Shown here: positions 1 to 9,282 of the stretch, in pieces
How positions within the stretch are numbered: the first letter of the stretch is position 1
How the letters are laid out: the number at the start of each line of letters is the position of its first letter
Assembly: GCA_013290025.1 (NCBI GenBank)
Contig: JABCYV010000004.1
Span: 1-57,459 of the forward strand
Reading direction: 5' to 3'
Length of the DNA stretch: 57,459 nucleotides
From: Acidobacteriota bacterium
GTDB lineage: Bacteria; Acidobacteriota; Terriglobia; Terriglobales; Acidobacteriaceae
The notes under the pieces: model-generated
Told to the model about the DNA's origin: nothing
Databases searched by the model: none
Seen by the model: only the letters and a program-made list of their open reading frames with translations
Made by a program: the position numbers and the translations under genes

Positions 1-215
1 AGGTTTGCGAGCAGCGCGACCGCAAAGGCCTCTACGCCAAAGCCCGAGCCGGGATTCTGAAAGAGTTCACTGGTATTTCAGATCCTTACGAAGAGCCGAA
101 GGATGCCGAAGTCGTCATCAATACCGGCGAGGTGACGCCGGAGGAAGCGGCACAGGAGATCATCCTGCATTTGGAGCGGGAAGGCTTCATCGGAGTCAAC
201 GGAGGAGGGTCCTAA
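1..215 (+). CDS. cysC: Adenylyl-sulfate (APS) kinase, C-terminal fragment
   Basis: An open frame enters from the left edge (first full codon at base 3) and stops with TAA at 213-215, giving about 70 residues. It contains the segment [19 protein letters not shown] followed by DPYEEP and a closing [16 protein letters not shown], which match the end of APS kinase, where the substrate and C-terminal helix regions lie. APS kinase phosphorylates adenylyl sulfate to PAPS, the sulfate donor for sulfotransferases. Only the C-terminus is present, so it cannot be told whether this is a stand-alone CysC or the kinase half of a CysN-CysC fusion. The TauE-type exporter follows after 46 bases and a CysQ-like gene comes next, so these three probably form a sulfate-activation unit. 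Confidence 0.85.
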   Translation, partial: VCEQRDRKGLYAKARAGILKEFTGISDPYEEPKDAEVVINTGEVTPEEAAQEIILHLEREGFIGVNGGGS

Positions 216-261
216 CTCCTGGGCGGCATTTCCCAGGCCGCCGGCTATAACCGATTCTGCC

Positions 262-1029
262 ATGGCAATCGCGCTCAAGATTCTGATTGGCTTTGTGGTG
301 GGCACCCTGATCGGCCTGACGGGTTTGGGGGGCGGCGTACTTTTGCTGCCGCTGTTGATTTTTGTCCTTAAGGTGCCGCCGATCCTGGCGGTCGGATCAG
401 ACGCGGTTTTCAATTTCTTTACTAAGATCGGTTCCAGTTGGGTGCACTTGCGCAAAGGCACGGTGCGACGCAGAGTGGTTCTCGCGTTAGCGGTAGGAAG
501 CGTTCCTGGGTCCATCGTGGGTGTGAGTTTGCTGGGGCACTTGCGCAAGATTTACGGAACTGGAGTCAACACACTTATAACCTCGGCTATCGGCTTGCTG
601 CTGGTCTGCATTCCAACCCTTCTGCTCTTTCAGACCCGTATCGAAGAGCACGTTGCCAGTCGCCCGCCGACTATGAAGTCATTTGTGGGGATGTCGGTCA
701 TTGGCTTGCTAGCGGGCTTTCTGGTGGGGATGACGTCGGTGGGATCGGGGAGCATCATCATGATGCTCTTGCTCTTGTTTTACAGCTATCCTCCCAAAGT
801 GATGGTCGGAACTGACATCGTGCACGCAGTGGTACTGACCGGCGTAACCAGCGTAATGCACTGGCGCATTGGCAATGTCGATCCCGCCTTGGTAGCTTCG
901 CTTTTGATCGGCTCTATCCCAGGAGGTCTACTGGGTTCGCATCTGAGCACACGTGTTCCCGTGCTTTGGTTGAGACGCATTCTTTGCGCGGTACTGCTCG
1001 CAACCGGTGCCCGCATGCTGTGGGCCTGA
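262..1029 (+). CDS. TauE/SafE (TSUP) family anion exporter
   Basis: A 255-residue, strongly hydrophobic protein with about eight predicted membrane segments. It shows the internal duplication typical of the TSUP family: GLTGLGGG near residues 18-25 followed by VGSDAVFNFFTKI, then a second copy with GMTSVGSG, VGTDIVHAVV and a GSIPGGLLG turn. The family moves sulfite, sulfonates and other anions across the inner membrane. The substrate cannot be read from sequence, but the position between an APS kinase and a PAP-phosphatase-like gene suggests a sulfur oxyanion. The start is ATG at 262, 46 bases after the preceding stop. Length is normal for the family. Confidence 0.85.
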   Translation: MAIALKILIGFVVGTLIGLTGLGGGVLLLPLLIFVLKVPPILAVGSDAVFNFFTKIGSSWVHLRKGTVRRRVVLALAVGSVPGSIVGVSLLGHLRKIYGTGVNTLITSAIGLLLVCIPTLLLFQTRIEEHVASRPPTMKSFVGMSVIGLLAGFLVGMTSVGSGSIIMMLLLLFYSYPPKVMVGTDIVHAVVLTGVTSVMHWRIGNVDPALVASLLIGSIPGGLLGSHLSTRVPVLWLRRILCAVLLATGARMLWA

Positions 1030-1100
1030 AAAGCACTGAGAACGGAGAACCGGGAACTATTAACTGATTGTAGATTCTGCTTCGCACCGTCGGCGTCCTC

Positions 1101-1925
1101 ATGACCGATTACTCGAATAACGAAACCTTGCGGCGGATCGAATCTGCGCTGGAAGCTGCGCAAGCGGTCTTCAGCCGCTTCACACCCGGCGCGATCGAAG
1201 CTGAATACAAAATTGGTCATGATCCGGTGACCGAAGCCGATCGCGCAGTTGATGTTGTACTCCGCAAGGAACTGCTGCGCGATGGCGAAGGCTGGTTGTC
1301 GGAAGAGAGTGTCGATGACCTCTCGCGCCTTGAGAGAGATAGAGTCTGGGTCGTGGATCCTCTGGATGGTACGCGCGAGTTTGTCGCCGGCATACCCGAA
1401 TTCTGTGTGAGCATTGCGATGGTGGAACATGGCTGCGCAACAGCAGGAGGGATCTGCAATCCCGCGACGGGGGAGACTTTCGTCGGTTCTCTGGAGACAG
1501 GCCTCAACTACAACGGCAAACCTGCGCACGCCAGCCAGCGCAAGAATCTCGAGGGCGCCCTTGTTTTAGCGAGCCGCAGCGAAATGAAACGTGGGGAGTG
1601 GAAACCGTTCGAGAATGGTCCCTTCAAGGTTCAGCCCATGGGATCGGTCGCCTACAAATTAGCCAGAGTTTCAGCCGGACTGGCAGACCTGACCTTCACG
1701 CTGACGCCAAAGCACGAATGGGACGTCGCCGCTGGGGCAGCCCTGGTTGAAAGTGGAGGAGGATTTGTCAGCACACTGCAAGCTACACCATTCCGCTGCA
1801 ATAACGAGAATCCCCTGATCTCCGGCTTAGTCGCCGGAGCTACCGGGCTGAGAGAAGAGCTGTTCGCGGCGCTGGAGAGTCAACTCCAGCTTGCGGTTCG
1901 GAAACCCATCGCCTCGTCCTCGTAA
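1101..1925 (+). CDS. cysQ: CysQ-like 3'(2'),5'-bisphosphate nucleotidase (inositol monophosphatase superfamily)
   Basis: A 274-residue protein with the metal-binding motifs of the lithium-sensitive phosphatase superfamily: DPVTEAD at residues 41-47, a Glu pair in LSEES (66-70), VDPLDGTREF at 85-94 and EWDVAAGAALVESGG near the C-terminus. CysQ members remove the 3'-phosphate of PAP, the by-product of every PAPS-dependent sulfotransfer; PAP inhibits sulfotransferases if it builds up. The neighbouring APS kinase and the four sulfotransferases in this window favour CysQ over inositol-1-phosphatase, but the family is promiscuous and the exact substrate is inferred. ATG start at 1101, 71 bases after the exporter gene. 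Confidence 0.8.
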   Translation: MTDYSNNETLRRIESALEAAQAVFSRFTPGAIEAEYKIGHDPVTEADRAVDVVLRKELLRDGEGWLSEESVDDLSRLERDRVWVVDPLDGTREFVAGIPEFCVSIAMVEHGCATAGGICNPATGETFVGSLETGLNYNGKPAHASQRKNLEGALVLASRSEMKRGEWKPFENGPFKVQPMGSVAYKLARVSAGLADLTFTLTPKHEWDVAAGAALVESGGGFVSTLQATPFRCNNENPLISGLVAGATGLREELFAALESQLQLAVRKPIASSS

Positions 1926-2030
1926 TCTCAGCGCGAGAGGTTTCTGCTATTCTGACAATAAGCAATTCCAGACTGGTGTGAACCCCTCGAGTTAATTTTC
2001 AAACAATCTTAACGATTGGCGTAGGAGAAT

Positions 2031-3017
2031 ATGGAAAGCTTGTACGTGCTGGGAGCACGACAGCGAAAGCTGCTGTTAAAAGATGAGGAGGAGTGGAATC
2101 TCTACGAAGCAGCGCTAATTTTTCATTTAAACCCGAACACAGGGGCAGTTCGGACCTGCGTCGAGTATCAAACCCCCCTTGAAGCCCGCGCCAACGAACA
2201 CTCCTCAAACGTGTTCAAGAGTGGAACGCTAGTGGGAAACATCCTATACACTTGCACGTCGACTGAAGTACTGATCTTCCGATTGCCCAATTTTGAGCGC
2301 ATCGGATTCATCTCACTGCCCTGCTTCAATGATTTGCATCACGTTACTCCCACTCAAGATGGCCATCTCCTGGTAGCCAGTACCGGATTGGACATGGTGG
2401 TCAAGTTCACGCTTCAGGGCGAGGTCCTAGCGGAGTGGAGCGTGTTGGGGGAAGATCCTTGGTCTCGGTTCTCGCGGTCGGTTGACTACCGCAAGGTGGA
2501 GAGCACCAAGCCACACCAGTCACATCCTAACTTTGTCTTCGAAATGGACGGTGATGTCTGGGTCACGCGATTGCGGCAGCGGGATGCAATTTCCTTGGAA
2601 CGGCCGGGAAAACGGATTGATATTGCGGTCCAGTCGCCCCACGATGGATTCGTCTGCGGTCACCACATATACTTCACCACTGTGGATGGAAGAGTCGCGA
2701 TTGCCAACCGAAGAAATTTACAAATAGATAAGATCGTCGACCTGAAGGAAATTGGTGAGGAGAAGGCCTTGCTCGGCTGGTGTCGCGGTTTGCTGCCTGT
2801 AGATGAGCGCCGAATTTGGATCGGCTTCACCCGAGTTCGCAAAACCAGGTTCAAGGAGAACGTGCTCTGGGTGGCCAACATTTTGCGCGAAGGCGTGATT
2901 CAGAAACCGACCCACATTGCACTTTACGATCTTACGTCCCGGCAATGTCTTCAGGAAGTCGATTTGGAATCACACGGCATGAACATAGTGTTCAGCATCT
3001 TTGCCGCATCGCCGTGA
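2031..3017 (+). CDS. Predicted beta-propeller protein of unknown function
   Basis: A 328-residue protein without an obvious signal peptide or membrane segment. It has repeated short strand-rich units with aromatic and Gly-Asn/Asp turns (for example TPTQDGHLLVASTGLDMVV and a later ERRIWIGFTRVR), which resemble NHL/WD-like propeller blades. A conserved-looking HPNFVFEMDGDVWVTR stretch sits mid-protein. I do not recognise a specific function. AGGAG at 2023-2027 lies just before the ATG. It stands alone between the sulfate block and a secreted-protein gene that has its own promoter. It could be an enzyme or scaffold acting on the polysaccharide in the cytoplasm, but nothing in the sequence decides this. 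Confidence 0.7.
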   Translation: MESLYVLGARQRKLLLKDEEEWNLYEAALIFHLNPNTGAVRTCVEYQTPLEARANEHSSNVFKSGTLVGNILYTCTSTEVLIFRLPNFERIGFISLPCFNDLHHVTPTQDGHLLVASTGLDMVVKFTLQGEVLAEWSVLGEDPWSRFSRSVDYRKVESTKPHQSHPNFVFEMDGDVWVTRLRQRDAISLERPGKRIDIAVQSPHDGFVCGHHIYFTTVDGRVAIANRRNLQIDKIVDLKEIGEEKALLGWCRGLLPVDERRIWIGFTRVRKTRFKENVLWVANILREGVIQKPTHIALYDLTSRQCLQEVDLESHGMNIVFSIFAASP

Positions 3018-3031
3018 GTTCTGCCCGACGA

Positions 3032-3060
3032 TTGACATACAGCGCCTGCATGACGATAAT
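3032..3060 (+). promoter_or_regulatory. Near-consensus sigma-70 promoter
   Basis: TTGACA at 3032-3037 and GATAAT at 3055-3060 are separated by 17 bases, so the -35 is perfect and the -10 is five of six. Transcription would start near 3067, leaving a leader of about 60 bases to the GTG at 3128. It is the best sigma-70 match I found in the window and serves the frameshifted repeat-protein gene. Confidence 0.65.
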
Positions 3061-3127
3061 GCGACCTGGTCAACGCAGGTCCTCCCCACTAAGTGACGTG
3101 AGACATTTCGACCCCTGGAGGTAATCC

Positions 3128-4429
3128 GTGGTGGGTCGCTCAATGTGTTCTGAGAAAAAACGCGCTTCACTCTTCGGATTTATAATGCCTACGTTAGCAA
3201 TGCTTCTGGCGCTTGTAACAAGCGTAGAGGCCCAATCGGTGGAGAAGGTTCTGGCTCATTTAGGCCCAACGGCCGGTGGTGGCGGACTGACCTTCGACAC
3301 CAACGGCAATCTTTATGGAACTATCGCCGGCCATCAATTCGGTAGTGTTTTCAAACTTAAACCGTATAAGGACGGCCGATGGAGTTTCACGTCGTTGTAC
3401 CGCTTCACCGGTGGCCTCGACGGAACGTTCCCTCAGTCGGACTTGATTTTCGATAACCAGGGTAATCTCTACGGCAGCACGATTGCAGGCGGAGCCAGCC
3501 AATTGTCCCTACAGTAATCTCGCGTCCGGCTGCGGTACTGTTTTCAGGCTTACACCAGTCGTGACCGGTGAATGGAAAAAGACAGTTTTGTACAGCTTTG
3601 TGGGTGGCGCGGAAGGAGCGAATCCCTCTGCTGGGGTGATCTCCGACAGTGCGGGCAATCTCTATGGCACGACCGCGCTTGGAGGATTGGGTCGCGGTAC
3701 GGTCTTTGAGTTGACCCCCGGACAGAATGACACCTGGATCGAGAAGGTTCTCTACAGCTTCAGCGGCGGTGCGGATGGTGGGAGTCCGTCCGGTGGTCTA
3801 GTGATAGACAAAGCGGGGAATCTTTACGGTACCGCTTCCGGCGGGGGCATTGGAAATTGCGAGTCCGTTCCCTGCGGTACGATCTTCGAGCTTTCGCCGG
3901 GCATCAACAACACTTGGACTTTTCATTTGCTATACACATTTTGTTCGCGTGTGAATTGCCGCGACGGAGGTTCACCTCTCGGAGTGACTCTCGATAGCCA
4001 TGGCAATTTGTACGGCACCACTCAGGCGGGCGGAGTAGTCCCCGGTTGGTGGCAGGCTGCGGGCTGCGGTACGGGGTACAGGCTGTCCCCGGGGAAAGGG
4101 GGCAGTTGGACCTTCGCCGTCCTACATTCATTCTGCCCGAAATCCTTGTGCGCTGGCGGGGCCTTCCCCTCCAGCCGTTTGAGCTTCGACAGCGTGGGAA
4201 ATCTTTATGGTGTGACGATAGTGGGTGGCAACGCTAACCAAGGCACGGCCTTTAAGCTCTCGCATGTGCCCGGCAGCCTTGGACTCTTGGTACGCTGTAC
4301 TCCTTTTGCGCGCTTGCCGGATGTGCCGATGGATTCGGTCCTAGGGGCGACCTGACCCTGGACGCTGCGGGCAATCTCTACGGCGAAGCCAGTTCGCTCG
4401 GTTCGCTCGTCTTTGAGATCATTCCCTAA
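3128..4429 (+). pseudogene. Repeat protein of the NLYG/GTVF type (TIGR03803-like), broken by two frameshifts
   Basis: Three consecutive frames encode one repeat protein. Frame A runs from GTG 3128 (GGAGG at 3117-3121 as ribosome site) to a stop at 3517; frame B continues from about 3500 to a stop at 4355; frame C carries the end, finishing with TAA at 4427-4429. About seven units of the form NLYGTT..GG...GTVFELTPG are visible, for instance NLYGTTALGG then GRGTVFELTPG. A secretion signal is plausible at the N-terminus (LAMLLALVTSVEAQS). The first shift lies in the AGCCAATTG context near 3500, where removing one C restores GASNCPYSN; the second is near 4275-4290. Such proteins are common in Acidobacteriota; their function is unknown. 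Either a decayed gene or indel errors in the assembly would look like this. Confidence 0.8.
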
Positions 4430-4533
4430 GCCAATGAAGTAACTCATCCAGACAAGCCCGTGACAAGCGGGCCGTTGGCGACCTGTCCATGCAACGTGGA
4501 CCCGACGGAACCGCATTCGTGTAGGATCAACTC

Positions 4534-5313
4534 GTGACCGCGGGCGGCATTGTCTTCCTGATGTATCACGAACTCGAGCTTCCCGATCGGGCAATATGCC
4601 AATCCGAGCCGGGATATGTTCGTTACGTTTTGCCGGTTTCAGATTTCCGCGCGCAGATGCAGTCTTTAAAGCGATTAGGCATGCGCGGCCTGAGTGTGAG
4701 CGACGCACTCGCCTCCCCTGACCAACATGCAGTTGCGATTACTTTTGACGATGGCTGCGAGACTGATCTCCTGGCTGTGGCTCCAATCCTGGAGGAGCTG
4801 GGTTTGGGAGCGACCTTCTACGCGACGGCTGGTTTCCTGGGGAGACCCGGATATATGTCTCCCGCGCAGTTGCGGGAGGTCTGCGATCACGGCTTTGAAA
4901 TCGGTTGTCACTCCTTGACCCACCCTTACCTCACCGATCTGGATGACTCCGGTCTGCGTCGCGAGATCGTCGAAGCTAAACGACATTTGGAAGAAATCGC
5001 CGGAAGACCGATCAAACATTTCTCCTGCCCCGGAGGACGCTATGATCGGCGGGTGGTCGAAATCGCGCGGGCTGCGGAGTACGCCTCTGTAGCCACCAGT
5101 CGCCCGCACACCAATTCAAAGTCTACCGATCCTTTCGCTCTTGGACGTGTAGCAGTAATGCGCGGAACATCGCTGCGGACGTTCGACGGACTCTGCCGCG
5201 GACGCGGGTTGTGGAAACTGAACGCGCGCGATACAGTTCAGGCTGCAGCCCACCGCCTCATGGGTAATTCCCTTTACGACCGCGTCCGCTCCGTACTGCT
5301 CGGTGACGGCTAA
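4534..5313 (+). CDS. Polysaccharide deacetylase (NodB domain, CE4-like)
   Basis: A 259-residue protein with the NodB fold signature: FDDG at residues 71-74 (base and metal Asp), HSLTHP at 126-131 (metal His pair), and FSCPGGRYD around 163-171 as the RxxxD-type motif. The family removes N-acetyl groups from amino sugars in extracellular polymers or lipid-linked intermediates. No signal peptide is evident, so the protein may act on cytoplasmic lipid-linked sugars or be exported differently. The GTG start at 4534 has AGGA about eight bases upstream. A second deacetylase lies at 36192-37259 and a third, divergent candidate at 42271-43524. Confidence 0.85.
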   Translation: MTAGGIVFLMYHELELPDRAICQSEPGYVRYVLPVSDFRAQMQSLKRLGMRGLSVSDALASPDQHAVAITFDDGCETDLLAVAPILEELGLGATFYATAGFLGRPGYMSPAQLREVCDHGFEIGCHSLTHPYLTDLDDSGLRREIVEAKRHLEEIAGRPIKHFSCPGGRYDRRVVEIARAAEYASVATSRPHTNSKSTDPFALGRVAVMRGTSLRTFDGLCRGRGLWKLNARDTVQAAAHRLMGNSLYDRVRSVLLGDG

Positions 5314-5412
5314 TCGCAATACCTTCCACCTGAGTCCTCCTCGCCCCCCTTCATCAAGCCTGGGTGAATTGAAGGCTCTTCTGATTCTGCCCTAGCGTAA
5401 CCCCGGAGTGTC

Positions 5413-5448
5413 GGTCATGTACCTCTAGAGGACCTGAGGGACATGACC
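5413..5448. repeat. Nested inverted repeat upstream of the lipoprotein gene
   Basis: GGTCATGT at 5413-5420 pairs perfectly with ACATGACC at 5441-5448. The 20-base loop contains a perfect 10-base palindrome, CCTCTAGAGG, at 5422-5431. It lies about 90 bases before the ATG at 5537 and has no T-run, so it is more likely a leader structure or operator than a terminator. Confidence 0.5.
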
Positions 5449-5536
5449 ATCGGCTACCTGTTCGCCTCATATTCCCCGACTTACAGTTCCGGTAGGGCTC
5501 GAACGTTAGTCCCTCTATTCGTTTCGAGGATGTGTA

Positions 5537-8293
5537 ATGTTGTTTCCCCCGTCAACAGCCGAAGCCGGTGAGGTCAAACCTGCGAGCGCATTCCGTAACA
5601 GGCCGCGCACATCGATCGTGGTTGCTGTTTCGGCATTAGTCGTCTCGACTCTAACGATCACTTCCTGCGGGCTCTCAACTCAGAATCCAAACGCTATTTC
5701 TCGAACCGCCAGCGGGAGCAAGTTCAAGTTTCCGATCATGCACAGGCTCGACGATAAAGAATCGCCAAGCCAGACGATGATCGCGGGCAATTTGCCATCA
5801 GCCGTGGTGGGGGTCAGCTACCAGGCCACCATCCCCACTGGGCGCGCGACTCCGCCCTACCAATTTCTCATCATAGCTGGTTCACTGCCGGCGGGACTCA
5901 GCGTGAATTCGGCCACTGGCGCCATTTCTGGTACGCCTCTGTTTGTCGGGACGTCCAAATTTGTAGTCTGGGTCCGTGATGCCACCACGGGGGAGTATGG
6001 TGGGTTGCAGTCCCTGAGCCTCACTGTAGCGCCGGGTGGCAGCGGCGCTCCGCCGGTCAGCGTCCAAATCTCACCGGGCAACGCTAGCCTGTCCTCGGGA
6101 GGGAGTGGACAATTCAACGCGACGGTCAGCGAAACCAGCAACGTCGCCGTGACTTGGTCGGCAACGGCGGGCACCGTCTCCCCGAATGGCTTGTTCCAGG
6201 CCCCGAATGTCACGGTCGCAACTACCGCAACCATCATCGCGACGAGCGTTGCCGATCCCTCAAAGAAAGCATCCGCAATCGCCACCGTTACCCCCGCTAG
6301 TTCCAAGTCGGGCCCCACGATCATTTCGACGGCTTTGCCTGCGGCTGTAACCGGCACTTCCTATAGCGCAACTCTGGCCGCTAGCGGAGGCACGTCGCCC
6401 TACACCTGGAGCGCATCCTCCGGCTTGCCAACTGGTCTCACGCTCGATTCGACCAGCGGAACCATCGCAGGTACAACAGGACAAACCGGCAGCTTCTCAT
6501 TTACGGCCAAGGTCACGGATGCCGCCTCGCACAGCAACACCACGCCGCTGAGCTTGTCGGTCACGAGTTCGAGTTCAAGCAACTTTGATGGCCCCGCGGA
6601 ACTTCCGCGAGTTTACCTGCAGACCACCATGGCGGATACGCCAACACCGGGAAACACGTTTCCGGTGACTGCAGGGGCCGACTTACAGGGGGCGCTGAAC
6701 AACGCCAATTGCGGCGACACGATTACATTGCAAGCTGGCGCCGTGTTTGCGGGCGCATTTTACCTACCAGCGAAGCCTTGCGACGACGATCACTGGATCA
6801 TCATCCGGACTAACGCTCCGGATAGCAGCCTGCCAGCTGAGGGCACGCGCATGACTCCGTGCTACGCCGGCGTGGCCTCGCTGCCTGGCCGCCCCGCGTT
6901 CAATTGCTCCAGCGCGAAAAATGTCCTCGCCCAAATTGCTTACAGCGGCCGAGCAGGGGATGGTCCTGTCTACTTTGCTCCTGGCGCGAACCACTACCGC
7001 CTGCTGGGCCTTGAAATCACGCGACTGGCGGGAACCGGAAGCATCGGAACCCTGGTCTCAGCACACAAGGGAACCGCCGATCACATTGTTATCGATCGTT
7101 CCTGGCTGCACGGCACGGCGCGGGACGAGACAGAAGCGGGCGTGCATTTATCGGACACAACCTACGTGGCCGTGGTCGACTCCTTCTTCACCGACTTCCA
7201 TTGTGTGGCTAGGACGGGCGCGTGCACTGACGGGAAATCCATCGGTGGCGGGAACGGCAGTAATCCCGGAGGCCCGTATAAGATCGTAAATAACTTTCTG
7301 GAGGGGTCCGGGGAAAGCGTAATTTTCGGGGGCGGTCCCGCGACGACGACTCCGGCAGATATCGAAATTCGCCGCAATCATCTTTTCAAGCCATGGCAGT
7401 GGATGCCGGGTGCGTCTGGGTTCGTGGGCGGTGCGTCGGGGAACCCCTTCGTTGTCAAAAACCACTTTGAGCTGAAGAATGCGCAGCGTGTGCTTTTCGA
7501 AGGCAACGTGATGGAGAACGCCTGGGGCGGGTTCAGCCAGACAGGTTTTTCAATTTTGCTTACGCCCAAGAACCAGCACACGGAGGATGGCACCAACGTA
7601 TGTCCGATTTGCCAGGTGACCGACGTGACAATTCGGTACAGCACGATCAGCCATGTCGCCGGGGGCTTCCAAGTGTCCACCGGCATTTCCGGCAACGGTA
7701 CAAACGGGGGCGTGGCACTGGCAGGAGCGCGCTTCAGCATTCACGATGTAACCGTGGACGACATCAACGCCAGTCGCTACAACGGCAACGGCACGCTGGT
7801 GCAGCTGGCGAACAGTTGGAAGGTGAATGCACTGAACAGCGTTACGATCAGCCACATCACAGGTTTCACCGACCCCAGCGCCCACCTCCTCGTCCTGGGC
7901 AATATCAAGGGCAACGCTCCGATGTGGGGCTTCAACTTCACGAACAACATCGTCGTCGCCGGCCGTTTCCCGGTTTGGAACATGGGCGGCGGACCGAGCA
8001 GCTGTGCTTACCCAGACATTCCCATTTTGAGCGTGGCCGCCTGCTTTACCAGCTACCGCTTCAGCGAGAACGCCGTAATTGGCGCCCCGGCGGCTTTCCC
8101 GCCATCGCAATGGACCTCGGGCAACTATTTCCCCGCTAGTCCCGCCGACACGCAGTTCGTGAACTACAACGAGGGCAACGGTGGGGATTATCACCTTCTA
8201 TCCTCGAGCCCGTACAAGAATATGGGGAGCGACGGCAAAGACCTGGGCGCTGATATCGACGCCATTCAGGCTGCGATTGCCGGCGTGTATTGA
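5537..8293 (+). CDS. Secreted lipoprotein with Ig-like domains and a probable right-handed beta-helix
   Basis: A 918-residue protein. A hydrophobic stretch at residues 25-43 ends in ITSC, a lipobox with Cys44, so it is probably a lipoprotein. Then follow a putative Ig domain (about 75-150, with the SLPAGLSVNSATGAISGTP pattern), a bacterial Ig-like domain (about 155-250), and a second putative Ig domain (260-345). The rest (about 360-918) has strand-turn repeats rich in Asn and Gly, such as NNFLEGSGESVIFGGGPA and RRNHLFKPWQW, typical of parallel beta-helix proteins that include pectate-lyase-like lyases and epimerases. No catalytic residues could be assigned. GAGGA lies upstream of the ATG. 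A role in binding or cutting a surface or environmental polysaccharide is plausible but unproven. Confidence 0.75.
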   Translation: MLFPPSTAEAGEVKPASAFRNRPRTSIVVAVSALVVSTLTITSCGLSTQNPNAISRTASGSKFKFPIMHRLDDKESPSQTMIAGNLPSAVVGVSYQATIPTGRATPPYQFLIIAGSLPAGLSVNSATGAISGTPLFVGTSKFVVWVRDATTGEYGGLQSLSLTVAPGGSGAPPVSVQISPGNASLSSGGSGQFNATVSETSNVAVTWSATAGTVSPNGLFQAPNVTVATTATIIATSVADPSKKASAIATVTPASSKSGPTIISTALPAAVTGTSYSATLAASGGTSPYTWSASSGLPTGLTLDSTSGTIAGTTGQTGSFSFTAKVTDAASHSNTTPLSLSVTSSSSSNFDGPAELPRVYLQTTMADTPTPGNTFPVTAGADLQGALNNANCGDTITLQAGAVFAGAFYLPAKPCDDDHWIIIRTNAPDSSLPAEGTRMTPCYAGVASLPGRPAFNCSSAKNVLAQIAYSGRAGDGPVYFAPGANHYRLLGLEITRLAGTGSIGTLVSAHKGTADHIVIDRSWLHGTARDETEAGVHLSDTTYVAVVDSFFTDFHCVARTGACTDGKSIGGGNGSNPGGPYKIVNNFLEGSGESVIFGGGPATTTPADIEIRRNHLFKPWQWMPGASGFVGGASGNPFVVKNHFELKNAQRVLFEGNVMENAWGGFSQTGFSILLTPKNQHTEDGTNVCPICQVTDVTIRYSTISHVAGGFQVSTGISGNGTNGGVALAGARFSIHDVTVDDINASRYNGNGTLVQLANSWKVNALNSVTISHITGFTDPSAHLLVLGNIKGNAPMWGFNFTNNIVVAGRFPVWNMGGGPSSCAYPDIPILSVAACFTSYRFSENAVIGAPAAFPPSQWTSGNYFPASPADTQFVNYNEGNGGDYHLLSSSPYKNMGSDGKDLGADIDAIQAAIAGVY

Positions 8294-8401
8294 ATTTCAG
8301 GGACTCAGCAGCACGCTTAAGATGGGCATGACCGCGATAACCTTCTTCTGCCACCCGGCAAGCATTCGTCCGAAAATCCCAGACTAAGAACACAGAAGGT
8401 T

Positions 8402-9133
8402 TCACGGCTTGCGGAAAACGTAGTGGTTCCAAAGAGAACAATAGGTGTTAAAGAGCCGGTTTCTACTGTTCCGGAAGCCGAGCATTTCCACGAAGTCGAA
8501 TCCCGCCGGTTTGGTCTGCCGGATGACGTAATCAGGTGATGCGTGGAACACCAGCAGGCGGTTGCCCCGATTGTAAAGATAAGCCTTTTCCCGCACCGCC
8601 GTGAGCGTGTGGCGAAGTTTGAACTTCAACTCCTTCCAGTCTCGGAAATACCACGGCGAGCAATACAGCGACTTGAGACTGTGGGACGAGAAAATAAACG
8701 TGCCGCCGCGGCGTAAGACCCGAAAACAATTGCGAATGGCGCGCTCGCGGTTTACTTCTGGATAAGTGTAGTCCAGGCCATTAAATGAGATCAAGACGTG
8801 GTCAAACGACTCGTCGGACTCGCGGAGTTCGCAGTAATCCCCGAGTTCGAAATGCAGGTACGGGAAACGTCGCTGGGCGGTAGCGAGGCGGAATTCGGAG
8901 AGGTCGATGCCTTTTACGGCAAGACCCATCTCCCAGAGACGCAGCGTGGCGCGGCCTGCGCCGCAGGCAAGATCAAGCACTCGTTGGCCGCTCTGGTAGA
9001 ACTTCCGGAAAAGCACGCGTTCCTGTGGAAAGAGTTGATAGGTAGAGCACCCCTCCAGCGACGCGGCCTCGCTGTTAAAAGTTTCGACATTCGGCGATGC
9101 ATTTTGACTCCGTTTGTAAGCCGGTGCTCCCAC
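8402..9133 (-). CDS. Class I SAM-dependent methyltransferase
   Basis: A 243-residue protein with motif I LDLACGAG at residues 53-60, an acidic post-I residue in VKGIDLSEF, and a motif near FDHVLISFNGLDY, so a Rossmann methyltransferase of the Methyltransf_25/11 type. The GTG start at 9133 follows a GAGG sequence eight bases upstream. It is transcribed away from the sulfotransferase at 9283, with about 150 bases between the two starts. The target is unknown; in this context sugar O-methylation or a related step is likely. Confidence 0.8.
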   Translation of the reverse strand: MGAPAYKRSQNASPNVETFNSEAASLEGCSTYQLFPQERVLFRKFYQSGQRVLDLACGAGRATLRLWEMGLAVKGIDLSEFRLATAQRRFPYLHFELGDYCELRESDESFDHVLISFNGLDYTYPEVNRERAIRNCFRVLRRGGTFIFSSHSLKSLYCSPWYFRDWKELKFKLRHTLTAVREKAYLYNRGNRLLVFHASPDYVIRQTKPAGFDFVEMLGFRNSRNRLFNTYCSLWNHYVFRKP

Positions 9134-9162
9134 AGTCCTGTCCTCGCGAAATGGGTGACGGG

Positions 9163-9210
9163 TATAATCGAAGACCCTGGTTTTTGGGATGTGGCGTACA
9201 TGAATTGTAC
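9163..9210. promoter_or_regulatory. Divergent control region: TATAAT box and 15-base palindrome
   Basis: A perfect TATAAT occurs on the plus strand at 9163-9168, although no good -35 lies 16-18 bases upstream. A perfect inverted repeat GTACA-TGAAT-TGTAC spans 9196-9210. Both sit in the 150-base gap between the divergent methyltransferase and sulfotransferase starts, so a shared operator is possible. Confidence 0.35.
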
Positions 9211-9282
9211 ACGGAGTTGGTAACTCGGCGCTGAGACAGCCTATCGCTGGTGCGGAGCCCTCCCGGACGAGGAAATAATTCG

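Noticed and set aside
5377-5536. Leader of the lipoprotein gene as a cyclic-di-GMP riboswitch
   Set aside because: The conserved GGCAAA and related core segments of the known class were not found, so only the inverted repeats are reported.
7550-8194. A 214-codon minus-strand frame opposite the lipoprotein gene
   Set aside because: The plus-strand protein has clear domain repeats there; the antisense frame has no recognisable motif and no ribosome site was seen.
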